From assembly GCF_900110245.1 (NCBI RefSeq), contig NZ_FOCZ01000001.1:310001-374000 (forward strand): DNA of 64,000 nucleotides, given 5' to 3'. The DNA comes from Niastella yeongjuensis. Its GTDB lineage: Bacteria; Bacteroidota; Bacteroidia; Chitinophagales; Chitinophagaceae. The notes under the pieces were generated by a model. The model saw nothing but the letters and a program-made list of their open reading frames with translations, did no database searches and was not told where the DNA came from. Of the stretch, positions 51,657 through 59,993 are shown in pieces. Both the position numbers and the translations under genes were made by a program. The stretch's first letter is position 1. Each line of letters begins with the position of its first letter.

Positions 51657-52940
51657 CTAATCCAGTTTTATAGTTTCCCAGTTCAATTTTGGACGAATAA
51701 CACCCGGCATTTTTCCCCGGTAATCCATATCGCGTTTTTCCATATCCTCCACCACATCGAATATAAGTGCCTCTTTTGCATAAAAGTGTACTTTCTCGGG
51801 CACAAACGTGGATGTAGCAAGACCGACGAGGTACCGGCCGTCATTTAACAAATGGTCAGGAATCCACATAACAGTTGTATATGTTCCCGGCACTCCCAAT
51901 ACAGGATTCGATTTTTCGGCGCTTACAAAAACATTATCTCCCTGCATATTGAATACATGCATATTGGGAACAGGCTGCGACCCCTGCTTTTTAACACGAT
52001 ATGTAAATTCTATTCCTATTTGCTGATCAGTATGCGCCACTGTAATCGTATTTCTGTCTTTATCTACCAATCTTGCCTCTACAATTTCTGATACATCATC
52101 ACCCAGTCTTTCACCCTCTGGCCATTTTTTATGGTTTATAACTTCACTTTCGGTCTTTGAGTACAACTCTATTACATCAAGGGCATTCCCCTGCTTTGCG
52201 ATACGGCCATTCTTCATGTATACGGCGGTTTCACAAAGTGTATTAACCGCTGTAAGATTATGGCTTACAAAAAGAACAGTTCTACCTTCCTTGGAGCTTA
52301 CATCCTGCATTTTGCCAAGGCATTTTTTCTGAAACTCTGCATCGCCTACGGCAAGCACCTCATCCACGATTAAAATTTCAGGTTCGAGATGGGCAGCTAC
52401 AGCAAAAGCCAGCCGTACATACATTCCACTACTATATCGTTTTACAGGGGTATCGATATAACGTTCCACCCCCGCAAAATCAACGATCTCATCAAACTTT
52501 CTCCTAATTTCACCCTTCGTCATACCCAGTATAGCGCCATTCAGAAAAATATTTTCCCTGCCCGACAATTCCGGATGAAATCCGGTACCAACTTCAAGTA
52601 AACTGGCTACGCGTCCTCGTATCTTAACACATCCCTTAGTAGGGCTTGTTGTTTTGCTTAATATCTTTAAAAGGGTGCTTTTACCGGCACCATTTCTACC
52701 GATAATACCCAATAGCTCCCCTTCCTGTACCTGAAAATTTATATCGTTCAAAGCCCATACATATTCGCTATTACCTTTTTTGGTACGATCATTTTCCTCT
52801 CCTATTTTCAAATAAGGATCTTCTTTTCCCCGCATCCGATACCACCAGCGATTGATGTCATGGGCTATTGAACCGGTACCAATTTGACCCAATTTATATT
52901 CTTTGGATAAATGTTCAACGCTTATTACTGTTCTGCTCAT
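51657..52940 (-). CDS. wzt: Polysaccharide ABC transporter ATPase with carbohydrate-binding C-terminus
   Basis: The product is 427 residues from ATG 52940 (MSRTVISVEHLSKEYKLG); a longer frame would start inside the permease gene. The ABC domain has Walker A GRNGAGKS (81-88), a signature YSSGM (169-173) and Walker B ILIVDE (189-194), with the LEVGTGFHPELSGREN segment typical of O-antigen/teichoic exporters. Residues about 265-427 form a Wzt-C-like beta-sandwich, which in O9a systems reads the capped end of the finished glycan before export. It pairs with the permease encoded 34 bp upstream. Confidence 0.93.
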   Translation of the reverse strand: MSRTVISVEHLSKEYKLGQIGTGSIAHDINRWWYRMRGKEDPYLKIGEENDRTKKGNSEYVWALNDINFQVQEGELLGIIGRNGAGKSTLLKILSKTTSPTKGCVKIRGRVASLLEVGTGFHPELSGRENIFLNGAILGMTKGEIRRKFDEIVDFAGVERYIDTPVKRYSSGMYVRLAFAVAAHLEPEILIVDEVLAVGDAEFQKKCLGKMQDVSSKEGRTVLFVSHNLTAVNTLCETAVYMKNGRIAKQGNALDVIELYSKTESEVINHKKWPEGERLGDDVSEIVEARLVDKDRNTITVAHTDQQIGIEFTYRVKKQGSQPVPNMHVFNMQGDNVFVSAEKSNPVLGVPGTYTTVMWIPDHLLNDGRYLVGLATSTFVPEKVHFYAKEALIFDVVEDMEKRDMDYRGKMPGVIRPKLNWETIKLD

Positions 52941-52974
52941 GATGTGAATATAATAACGAACTGCGATAAATGAA

Positions 52975-53844
52975 TTACACAGTATCCATAAAGGATTTTT
53001 CGACTTTATTAAAAATAACAGTACCAATAAATAGTACCACCAACATAAATATCCCGCTATAGGCAAGGTCTCCGGCGGTAAATGTTCCCTTACCGAAAAG
53101 TGAATACCTAAAGCATTCGACAATAGAACTCAGGGGGTTAATTTCAATTATCCATTTGTAGGAAGTGTTTCGCAAAAACGACGATGGATATACAATCGGT
53201 GTTGCATACATTCCCAATTGAATGGCAAATGTGAGTAATACGGCAAAATCGCGGTACTTGGTAGTAAGGGATGAAATAATGATACCGAGGCCAAGCCCTA
53301 TGCCTGCCATCATTATTATCAGCACAGGAATGAATAACCAGGCAAAACTCACATGAATAGGATATCCCTTAAAATAGTAAAAAAACATAAATGCCAGCAA
53401 CAAAAGAAACTGTATACCAAATCGTACAATGTTTGAGATAACAACGGAAAGGGGTAAAACCATCCTTGGGAAATAAACTTTACCAAATATTGATGCATTG
53501 GCAGTGAAAGTAGCGGAGGTACTGGTAAGGCAGGCAGCGAAATAGTTCCAAATTGTAATTCCGCTCATATAAAATACAATAGGAGGCTCAATTCCGTCAG
53601 TAGGTATATTTGCTATTTGACCAAAAATAAGCAGATATATCAATGTTGTAAATATCGGCTGAATGATATGCCATATAGGGCCGAGAATTGTTTGTTTATA
53701 CTGAGCAACGAAATCGCGCCTTACAAATAATTGTAGTAGATCGCGGTAGCGCCAAATTTCCTTTAAATTAAGCTGTAGTAAATGTGTTTTGGGCTCAATA
53801 ACTACATCCCATTGCTCCTGTTTATGTGAAAGTGTTTCACTCAT
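52975..53844 (-). CDS. wzm: Polysaccharide ABC transporter permease (ABC-2)
   Basis: The product is 289 residues. A soluble N-terminus (LNLKEIWRYRDLLQLFVRRD) is followed by six membrane helices from about residue 60 to 280. The segments FVRRDFVAQYKQTILGPIWH and INPLSSIVECFRYSLFG are signatures of Wzm/TagG/RfbA-type exporters. With the ATPase it forms an inner-membrane channel for whole polymers. This is unusual beside a Wzc-like kinase and Wzy-like polymerase, which belong to the other main export route. Confidence 0.93.
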   Translation of the reverse strand: MSETLSHKQEQWDVVIEPKTHLLQLNLKEIWRYRDLLQLFVRRDFVAQYKQTILGPIWHIIQPIFTTLIYLLIFGQIANIPTDGIEPPIVFYMSGITIWNYFAACLTSTSATFTANASIFGKVYFPRMVLPLSVVISNIVRFGIQFLLLLAFMFFYYFKGYPIHVSFAWLFIPVLIIMMAGIGLGLGIIISSLTTKYRDFAVLLTFAIQLGMYATPIVYPSSFLRNTSYKWIIEINPLSSIVECFRYSLFGKGTFTAGDLAYSGIFMLVVLFIGTVIFNKVEKSFMDTV

Positions 53845-53878
53845 GGTAATTACTTAGCTAAATTTTTCTTTATCAATA

Positions 53879-56263
53879 CTATTTCTTTAAGGGCTTAAGC
53901 ATTTTCCTAAATAACCTTTTCATTTTGCCAGTACCATTTGAGCTTTCATCGTAATAGCCATTTGAATTGTTATAACCATAGCCATAGCTATATCCGTAAC
54001 TTCCATAATTTCCGTAGCTATAATAATGAGACGAAGCTTTTATATCATTAACCAACAATCCAACACGCGGTAATTTATTGGTGCTATATATTTCCTCTAT
54101 AAAGTTCATTTGCTTTTTCAAAGTATAACCCATTCGAACAATATACAAGGTACTATCGGCATACTTACCTATTGTAAATGCATCGCTTACCAATCCTACA
54201 GGAGCCGTATCAATGATCACTACATCAAATGCTTTTTTTAAGTAATTAAACAGATCAGCCAATTTTTCACTCAAAAGCAACTCTGATGGATTGGGTGGTA
54301 TTGGCCCGCAGGAAATTACATATAGGTTTTCTACATCCGGTACCGGTTGAGGCAGTGACTCAACAGGAACATTGCCAACAAGGAAATTACTAATGCCCTT
54401 TGACCGTGAAAGATCGAGGTTCTTAGAAATTTTAGGTTTCCGGATATCCATTTCAAGAACCACTGTTTTTTTACCCGCCAGCGCTATAACAGCACCTGTA
54501 TTTACACTTATAAACGACTTTCCCTCTCCACTGAACGTACTGGTTACCAGGATTACAGGGTTACTGGTATTATTTACCATGTATTGAATATTGGAGCGGA
54601 TCATGCGAAACTGTTCAGTAATTACATCCCGATTGTTCTTTCGTACCAGCAAGGTCTCTTTATCATGCGAGTGACCGATTTCTCCATAAATAGGAGCATC
54701 TGTGATTTTTGTAATATCGGGCCGGCCAACGATCTTATCGTTTAATAATTCTCTTATGTATATAAATCCTATCGGAACTATTAACCCCAAAAATACTGCA
54801 AGCATTTTCACATTTTTGGGACTTGGCAAAACAGGCATGTCGCTGCCAATAGCGGCATCAACAATCTGTGAGTTCGATACAGTGGCCGCCAGCGAAATGG
54901 CCGTTTCCTCCCGCTTTTGTAATAGAAATAAATAAAGACTTTGTTTAATTCCCTGCTGCCTTGTAATCTCAAGCAATTCTTTTTCTTTGATCGGTACAGA
55001 GCTTATCCTTGAATTATATTGCTGATTCTTTTGATTTAATGAGTTAATCTGTAAATCAAAAGTGCGTTTCACATTATTCAGGTTCTCCAGGATATTATTA
55101 CGTAATTTTTCCAGTTGTCCTTCCATACCCTTTACGGTAAGGTTATTTGCCGTTGTAGTTCTTAATTGTGCTTCCCGCTTTAACTGTATTTCATTGTATT
55201 GACCTATTAACCCCTGCAGGGTAAGATCTGCAATTCCCAAACTGGTTGGCACTACCTGATAGTTATTTTGTTCATTTCCCATGTATTCCTGGAGGTAGCC
55301 AATAACATGCTTTTGAACTTCCAACTGGGATATTTGTTTATCAAGATCTGATTGATTGCTTAAATACAGTTGTGACTGGGATTGAAGGTTTATTACCTCA
55401 TGTTGTTGTTTGAATTTTTGCAGATCTTTTTCAACATCGCCTAATTCCCTGGTAATTAAATTCAAACGTTCATTTACAAAAGAAACAGTACGAGCTGCCG
55501 TTTGATTCTTATCCTCAATATTCTGCTTACTGTATTCTTCCATCAACTGGTTTAAAATGTCTCTACTTAGCTGTGGATGTGTACCTAAATAAGTTATTGT
55601 TAAAATGTTCGATTGATCTTTAACTGCTGCGACACCTAACCCGCCCAATACATTAAAGGCCGCACTTTCCAGCGGCTCCCAGGTAAGAATATGTTCTTTG
55701 TACTTTAAGCTATTGATCAGTGCAGTATTCTTTGAAATTATAAATTTACCTCCTGGATATTCAAACGGCTGTCCAAACTGGTACTTTACAGCTGGAGCAT
55801 TTACAAAAGCAAACTCGTTATCATTAACAATGTTAATCTCAAAACCTATTGGTTTCGAACTATCAGTCAATTTCACAATACCCAATGAAACTGGTCCAAC
55901 CGGATAGTTTAATGTGGTTTTGATATTACCCTTTACGTAGTATTTTTTTTGCAGTCCTAATGAAGCGGCTACTCTTTTCGCAAGTGTCAAAGACTTTAAT
56001 ATCTCTATTTCATTAGTTACATTACCACGTCCTCCAGTAAAGTAAACCTCGTCAAACTCCTTTCCTAAGCCCCCAGATGATTGGTTGGTTTTAATAAGCA
56101 TAGTAGCGCGGGCACTATATAAAGGAGTAGTATAGCGTAAATAGGCATATGCAATTATCAGTGCCAAGCTTACTGAAAAAGCAAACAGTGGAAGGTATCG
56201 CACATAACGCATCATAAAATCCTTCATCGATATTTTTACGCTTTTGCTTTCCTGAGTGTTCAT
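53879..56263 (-). CDS. Wzc-like chain-length regulator / tyrosine autokinase
   Basis: The product is 794 residues. A membrane helix near 20-45 starts the Wzz domain, a long periplasmic coiled region (about 240-430) follows, and a second helix lies near 485-505 (LAVFLGLIVPIGFIYI). The cytoplasmic BY-kinase has Walker A in TSTFSGEGKS (about 574-583), A' in VVLEMDIRKPK (about 604) and Walker B in VVIIDTAP (about 681). The tail at about 744-770 has eleven Tyr, then a basic end (KMKRLFRKMLKPLKK) that is unusual after a Tyr cluster. It controls polymer length and export; the PHP phosphatase at the end of the locus is the expected partner. Confidence 0.95.
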   Translation of the reverse strand: MNTQESKSVKISMKDFMMRYVRYLPLFAFSVSLALIIAYAYLRYTTPLYSARATMLIKTNQSSGGLGKEFDEVYFTGGRGNVTNEIEILKSLTLAKRVAASLGLQKKYYVKGNIKTTLNYPVGPVSLGIVKLTDSSKPIGFEINIVNDNEFAFVNAPAVKYQFGQPFEYPGGKFIISKNTALINSLKYKEHILTWEPLESAAFNVLGGLGVAAVKDQSNILTITYLGTHPQLSRDILNQLMEEYSKQNIEDKNQTAARTVSFVNERLNLITRELGDVEKDLQKFKQQHEVINLQSQSQLYLSNQSDLDKQISQLEVQKHVIGYLQEYMGNEQNNYQVVPTSLGIADLTLQGLIGQYNEIQLKREAQLRTTTANNLTVKGMEGQLEKLRNNILENLNNVKRTFDLQINSLNQKNQQYNSRISSVPIKEKELLEITRQQGIKQSLYLFLLQKREETAISLAATVSNSQIVDAAIGSDMPVLPSPKNVKMLAVFLGLIVPIGFIYIRELLNDKIVGRPDITKITDAPIYGEIGHSHDKETLLVRKNNRDVITEQFRMIRSNIQYMVNNTSNPVILVTSTFSGEGKSFISVNTGAVIALAGKKTVVLEMDIRKPKISKNLDLSRSKGISNFLVGNVPVESLPQPVPDVENLYVISCGPIPPNPSELLLSEKLADLFNYLKKAFDVVIIDTAPVGLVSDAFTIGKYADSTLYIVRMGYTLKKQMNFIEEIYSTNKLPRVGLLVNDIKASSHYYSYGNYGSYGYSYGYGYNNSNGYYDESSNGTGKMKRLFRKMLKPLKK

Positions 56264-56334
56264 TTCAACTGTTTGATAAGAGTATAAAATTGCATTGTTA
56301 AAGGTGTACTGCTGCTGGCCCCCCGTAGCCGTTT

Positions 56335-57120
56335 TTACTTAAAGATGCTATACAGCAGGGCACCAATTGATACAATGCTAGCTATTGCAGACAATATCGT
56401 AAGATTGCGGGACAACTCCTGTTCGCTTCCTGTTGGCCTTCTTTTATTTGCTTTAACTAAAACCACGTCGTTTTGCTGCAGGTTAAAATACGGTGACTGA
56501 AATACTTTGGGGTCTTTTAAATTAAGATAACCAAACTCCCGCTTACCGTCTTTTTCTCTTATTACTAAAACGCTATCCCTTCTTCCATATATTGTAAGGT
56601 CACCAGCCAAACCGAGTAGTTCAAGAATCGTGACCTTTTCTTCCGGAATTGAATATGGCCCGGGCCTGGCCACTTCACCCAACGCATTTACTTTAAAATT
56701 CAGAAAGCGGATATCAGTATATGGATTGGTAAGATAAGTTTTTAACCTCAGGTCCATTGTATCCATTAGCTGATTCTTGGTTAACCCTTCCACATGCAAT
56801 TCTCCCAAAGTTTGAAAACGAATGTTACCCTGCGCATTTACTAAATAGCCGGGAACACTGCTTACTGTTTTGGTAATTTGTTGGTTGAACATGTCAGTTG
56901 CTTCCGGATTATCACTATATACATAAATGCTAAGAAGATCGCCTTTTTGAATAACGGCTTCTTTTGTCGCCACCTGTAAATTTTCCGGAATATTTAGATT
57001 ACCATCAAGGTATTTCAATTCCTGCCTTGCCTTTTTAGGACTGGTACAAGAACCCATGAACATTACAACTACTACAAAAATACAAGCCTGTATAAAACCG
57101 GATACGGGCGTTTGCAACAT
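56335..57120 (-). CDS. Wza-like polysaccharide export lipoprotein
   Basis: The product is 261 residues. The leader ends in a lipobox-like MGSC with Cys 25 as the lipid site. Residues about 55-145 are the polysaccharide-export domain (IQKGDLLSIYVYSDNPEATD, YLVNAQGNIRFQTLGELHVE), then an SLBB-like beta-grasp (VNALGEVARPGPYSIPEEKV). A hydrophobic helix closes the protein (NLTILSAIASIVSIGALLYS), which could span a membrane as in Wza. It gives the outer-membrane exit for polymer. It lies 71 bp upstream of the kinase gene. Confidence 0.92.
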   Translation of the reverse strand: MLQTPVSGFIQACIFVVVVMFMGSCTSPKKARQELKYLDGNLNIPENLQVATKEAVIQKGDLLSIYVYSDNPEATDMFNQQITKTVSSVPGYLVNAQGNIRFQTLGELHVEGLTKNQLMDTMDLRLKTYLTNPYTDIRFLNFKVNALGEVARPGPYSIPEEKVTILELLGLAGDLTIYGRRDSVLVIREKDGKREFGYLNLKDPKVFQSPYFNLQQNDVVLVKANKRRPTGSEQELSRNLTILSAIASIVSIGALLYSIFK

Positions 57121-57153
57121 ATTGATAGAGTATTAATGACTAATTAAACTTTG

Positions 57154-57615
57154 CTACAGTGTACGTATCATCTTCGCCGGATTACCAGCGTAAATTCCTT
57201 TTTCTTTTATATCCTTTGTAACCACCGCTCCTGCCCCAATCACCACGTCATCACATATTGATACTGGCAATAAAGTAACATTTGATCCTATTGATACTTT
57301 GTTTCCGATGGCGGTTGTTTTCCAGGCATTTCTATCTCCGGCGGGGCCACCTTTTGAGAACAGATCATTAACAAACATCACACCATGTCCAATAAAACAA
57401 TCCTCCCCAATAGTAACTCCATCACAAATAAAGCTATGCGACTGTACCCGCGTACGATTCCCCACCACCACATTACTTTGTATTTCAACAAAAGGACCTA
57501 TAAAACAATCATCACCGATCTTACAATCATACAAATTAACCGGCTGAACCACCTTTACATCTTTTCCAAAAGAAACGTCACGTATTTGAGCGGATAATAA
57601 AACAGGTTGGTTCAT
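57154..57615 (-). CDS. WbpD-like N-acetyltransferase
   Basis: The product is 153 residues built of hexapeptide repeats (DCFIGPFVEIQSNVVVGNRT, DCFIGHGVMFVNDLFSKGGP, DDVVIGAGAVVTKDIKEKGI), ending in GNPAKMIRTL. It resembles WbpD, which acetylates the 3-amino group of UDP-2-acetamido-3-amino-glucuronic acid. The gene overlaps the Gfo/Idh gene as ATGA, as in wbpB-wbpD pairs. The aminotransferase (WbpE) and UDP-sugar dehydrogenase (WbpA) steps of that pathway are not in this window. Confidence 0.85.
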   Translation of the reverse strand: MNQPVLLSAQIRDVSFGKDVKVVQPVNLYDCKIGDDCFIGPFVEIQSNVVVGNRTRVQSHSFICDGVTIGEDCFIGHGVMFVNDLFSKGGPAGDRNAWKTTAIGNKVSIGSNVTLLPVSICDDVVIGAGAVVTKDIKEKGIYAGNPAKMIRTL

Positions 57616-58622
57616 ATATGCGTTGCGGAACTATAAATTTTCTCAATAGCAGAAACCGTTTTCAACCCCTCCCAGGCACTGGTTGTCATTACCCCATTGT
57701 GCAGCAATACATCTATAAGATTATCGTATACCTTATCATGATTGCTCATTGACCCCACGTAATTACCATATTCATTGGCAATGTTGCCTGCGGGTAAATC
57801 GGCTATCCTATAATCTTCAATATGCTGGTATTCCAGCTCATTCAAATATTGGCCACCTATCTTCACCGTTCCTTTTTCGCCAAAGATGGTCAGCGAACCT
57901 TCCATATTTTTTGAATAACTGTTCACTGTATAATTGATGGTACCGATAGCACCATTTACAAATTGCAGCGTTACCACACCTGTATCTTCAAATTCAATAA
58001 TGCCCTGGTGCGCATAATTAGCCATCATTGATTGCACGTGCTTTACATCACCAATCATCCACAATAAAAGATCTATAAAATGACTGAACTGTGTAAACAA
58101 GGTGCCTCCGTCCAGCTTTTTAGTTCCCTTCCAGGAGTTTGCATAATAATCTGCTCCCCGGTTCCAAAAACAATTAAGCTGAATGCTATAGATCTTCCCA
58201 AGCCGTTCTTCATCAAGGGCTTTTTTTACAGCCACTACTGGTGGGTTGTACCGGTTCTGTTTTATGATAAATAATCGCTTTTCCGCTTTATCGGAAGCGG
58301 CTATCATCTTTCCGCAATCTTCAATTGTCAATGCCATCGGTTTTTCGCACAACACATGAAATCCTGCCTGTAATGCTTTTATGCTGTGTTCAGCATGCAG
58401 TCCATTAGGCGTACAAACTGATACTACGTCTAAACCAGTCTCTGCTTTAAGCAGTTCATCTACGTTATAATAAGCAATGGCATCGTATTCCTTTGCCAGC
58501 TGATCTGCTTTCTCTTTTACTTCATCACAAACTGCTGCTAATATTCCTCTGTTCCTGATATGCGCCGCATGCCGTTGGGCAATTCGTCCACACCCTATAA
58601 TAGCAAACCGGAGCTTATTCAT
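57612..58622 (-). CDS. Gfo/Idh/MocA sugar oxidoreductase (WbpB-like)
   Basis: The product is 336 residues. The N-terminal Rossmann motif is FAIIGCGRIAQRHAAHI, followed by the family lysine in HVLCEKPMALTIEDC (EKP motif, about residue 98) and the C-terminal beta-sheet domain with GGTLFTQFSHFIDLLLWMIG, where the His is the likely acid/base. WbpB-type enzymes oxidise C3 of UDP-GlcNAc-uronic acid. The overlapping WbpD-like gene supports this role. The start overlaps the NusG-like stop as ATGA. Confidence 0.88.
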   Translation of the reverse strand: MNKLRFAIIGCGRIAQRHAAHIRNRGILAAVCDEVKEKADQLAKEYDAIAYYNVDELLKAETGLDVVSVCTPNGLHAEHSIKALQAGFHVLCEKPMALTIEDCGKMIAASDKAEKRLFIIKQNRYNPPVVAVKKALDEERLGKIYSIQLNCFWNRGADYYANSWKGTKKLDGGTLFTQFSHFIDLLLWMIGDVKHVQSMMANYAHQGIIEFEDTGVVTLQFVNGAIGTINYTVNSYSKNMEGSLTIFGEKGTVKIGGQYLNELEYQHIEDYRIADLPAGNIANEYGNYVGSMSNHDKVYDNLIDVLLHNGVMTTSAWEGLKTVSAIEKIYSSATHI

Positions 58623-59128
58623 TTATTAAGCAGTGCAATTTTTGACTTGTCGACATATGCCGTAAGAATAAACCCTATACTTTCGATAACCACTTCTACT
58701 TTTTTATGTAATACCTTCTTTATCGTTCCCTCCTTACCCATCAGAATGCCGCCTTTCACCATTACTTTCTTTCCCTCCTCTATCTCAACAGGACGAACTT
58801 CCACATCGTGATGGTCGTTTAAAAACCGTTTAATGGTCTCTATTTCCTTTTCTTTGATGATGGCCGGCTTTCCTAACCAATATATAAAATTCACCACCCC
58901 TTCTGTCATTCGTACCTGCGTTTTTTCGTCCTCATTTACTTTAACAAACACATACGATTTAAACAGCGGTTCATCAACAATTTTTATCCTGTCGCTCCAT
59001 TTGCGATGAACTTTATTCAGCGGACAATAATTCTCAATGCCCTTTTCTTCCAAAAGCTTATGCACCTTCTTTTCCCAGCGGGGCCGGGTATAAACAGCAA
59101 ACCATTTTTTCGATGTTGTTGCAGCCAT
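58619..59128 (-). CDS. NusG-like (UpxY/RfaH-type) transcription antiterminator
   Basis: The product is 169 residues from ATG 59128; the frame also opens at a TTG eight codons earlier. Residues about 6-105 are an NGN domain (KKWFAVYTRPRWEKKVHKLL, FVKVNEDEKTQVRMTEGVVN) and residues about 115-169 a KOW domain (KVMVKGGILMGKEGTIKKVL). In Bacteroides, UpxY proteins bind the 5' leader and let polymerase read long polysaccharide operons. As first gene, ahead of a terminator-like hairpin and about 38 kb of cotranscribed genes, this protein fits that role. Confidence 0.92.
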   Translation of the reverse strand: MAATTSKKWFAVYTRPRWEKKVHKLLEEKGIENYCPLNKVHRKWSDRIKIVDEPLFKSYVFVKVNEDEKTQVRMTEGVVNFIYWLGKPAIIKEKEIETIKRFLNDHHDVEVRPVEIEEGKKVMVKGGILMGKEGTIKKVLHKKVEVVIESIGFILTAYVDKSKIALLNK

Positions 59129-59199
59129 AAAAGATGCCAAAAGCGTAAACAATTAATCAGCCAGATTTGTACTTATCTGACTGAATCCCGGCAATGATG

Positions 59200-59219
59200 G
59201 AGCAGAGCTTCGCCTGCTC
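59200..59219 (-). promoter_or_regulatory. GC-rich leader hairpin before NusG-like gene
   Basis: On the minus strand GAGCAG and CTGCTC form a 6-bp stem with an inner GC-GAA-GC cap, about 72-91 nt before the start codon. The sequence GGCGAAGCT vaguely resembles the enterobacterial ops element GGCGGTAGC, which also folds as a hairpin. It is a candidate recognition element for the NusG-like protein, but weak. Confidence 0.3.
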
Positions 59220-59297
59220 AGTCACAGATTTTATCTGCAACTAATTGAATTTCAGTAGATTAAACGCACACTTACTATTCAACAGACACAATAATAA

Positions 59298-59342
59298 AAG
59301 GGTATAAGTGAGCAGCTTCAATGAAGTACTCCTTATACCCTT
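59298..59342 (-). terminator. Leader terminator (attenuator candidate) of polysaccharide operon
   Basis: On the minus strand AAGGGTATAAG (59342-59332) pairs perfectly with CTTATACCCTT (59308-59298). Inner pairs GAG/CTC and CTTC-AAT-GAAG type further stabilise it, and TTTTATTATT follows. It lies about 170 nt upstream of the NusG-like start and downstream of the predicted promoter. No minus-strand gene precedes it, so it is in the operon leader rather than at a gene end. Confidence 0.7.
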
Positions 59343-59392
59343 CCATCATTAAATTTATTTAGTGTAACAATTAGCGTTGACACAGGAATTCT

Positions 59393-59444
59393 TTCCATGT
59401 TTTTATTTAAAAGCATGGAAGTTTTAACCATTCGGTACTTCCAT
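59393..59444 (-). promoter_or_regulatory. Two mutually exclusive hairpins upstream of attenuator
   Basis: Hairpin A pairs ATGGAAGT (59444-59437, minus strand) with ACTTCCAT (59422-59415) and has an inner ACC/GGT. Hairpin B pairs TTCCATG (59420-59414) with CATGGAA (59399-59393). They share 59415-59420, so only one can form. A further ATGGAAG at 59346-59340 could also pair with ACTTCCAT and touches the base of the terminator stem. This is the layout of a switch, but it is unproven. Confidence 0.4.
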
Positions 59445-59478
59445 TGGCAAAAGCCTGCAAATGCTACCGGAACGGGTG

Positions 59479-59486
59479 CAAATATA
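59479..59486 (-). promoter_or_regulatory. Predicted -7 element of the polysaccharide operon
   Basis: The minus strand reads TATATTTG, a perfect TAnnTTTG element, about 350 nt before the NusG-like start and 140 nt before the terminator hairpin. No TTG is found at the expected -33 distance, so activation may need a helper. The rest of the gap up to 59993 is AT-rich and shows no gene or plus-strand TAnnTTTG element. Confidence 0.4.
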
Positions 59487-59993
59487 GGTGTTTTTTAATG
59501 TGTATAAACATGTGTAAAAAATCTTAAACTATTATTTTTCAACTAAAAATACCGTTTTCTCAGTCCCAATCTATTACCAATAAATTAAAAAACACATTAA
59601 AAGGAATTAATACACCCACTTAGCCCCTTTTACCGATTGGCGCAAGGTAAATAATCATTTCAACAATCAATCTTTCATCATTTATAAACCACAGGTATAA
59701 TTTCGTCACTCAAAAACCCGATTATAAACAGTAGAAAGCCTAATACCCCCATTATTTTACTAATGAAAGAAAAATAATATCTATCCTTTTGATCGTTGAA
59801 CACTTGTATAACAGCCGGTTCTATACGCCACGCCAAAAACGTACCTGATTTAATAAATATTGTTACACGGCATAAGCTACCAGTTGTTCGCAGAAAAACG
59901 CATGGCTTTTACAGATAGAGAAATGTCTGGTATGCCGCCAATAGCTTGTTTCCTGTTTACAGGTTCCTTATCTTTCCTATTAAATGTAATATC

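Noticed and set aside
52941-53123. Longer reading frame giving the ABC ATPase 61 extra residues
   Set aside because: The extension lies inside the permease gene, codes for an unrelated Trp/Leu-rich stretch, and the family starts at the SVEHLSKEYK strand just after ATG 52940.
21296-59128. Calling the whole locus colanic acid
   Set aside because: Only the distal block matches; the CDP-sugar genes, ABC exporter, GT61 and WbpB/D pair do not belong to colanic acid clusters.
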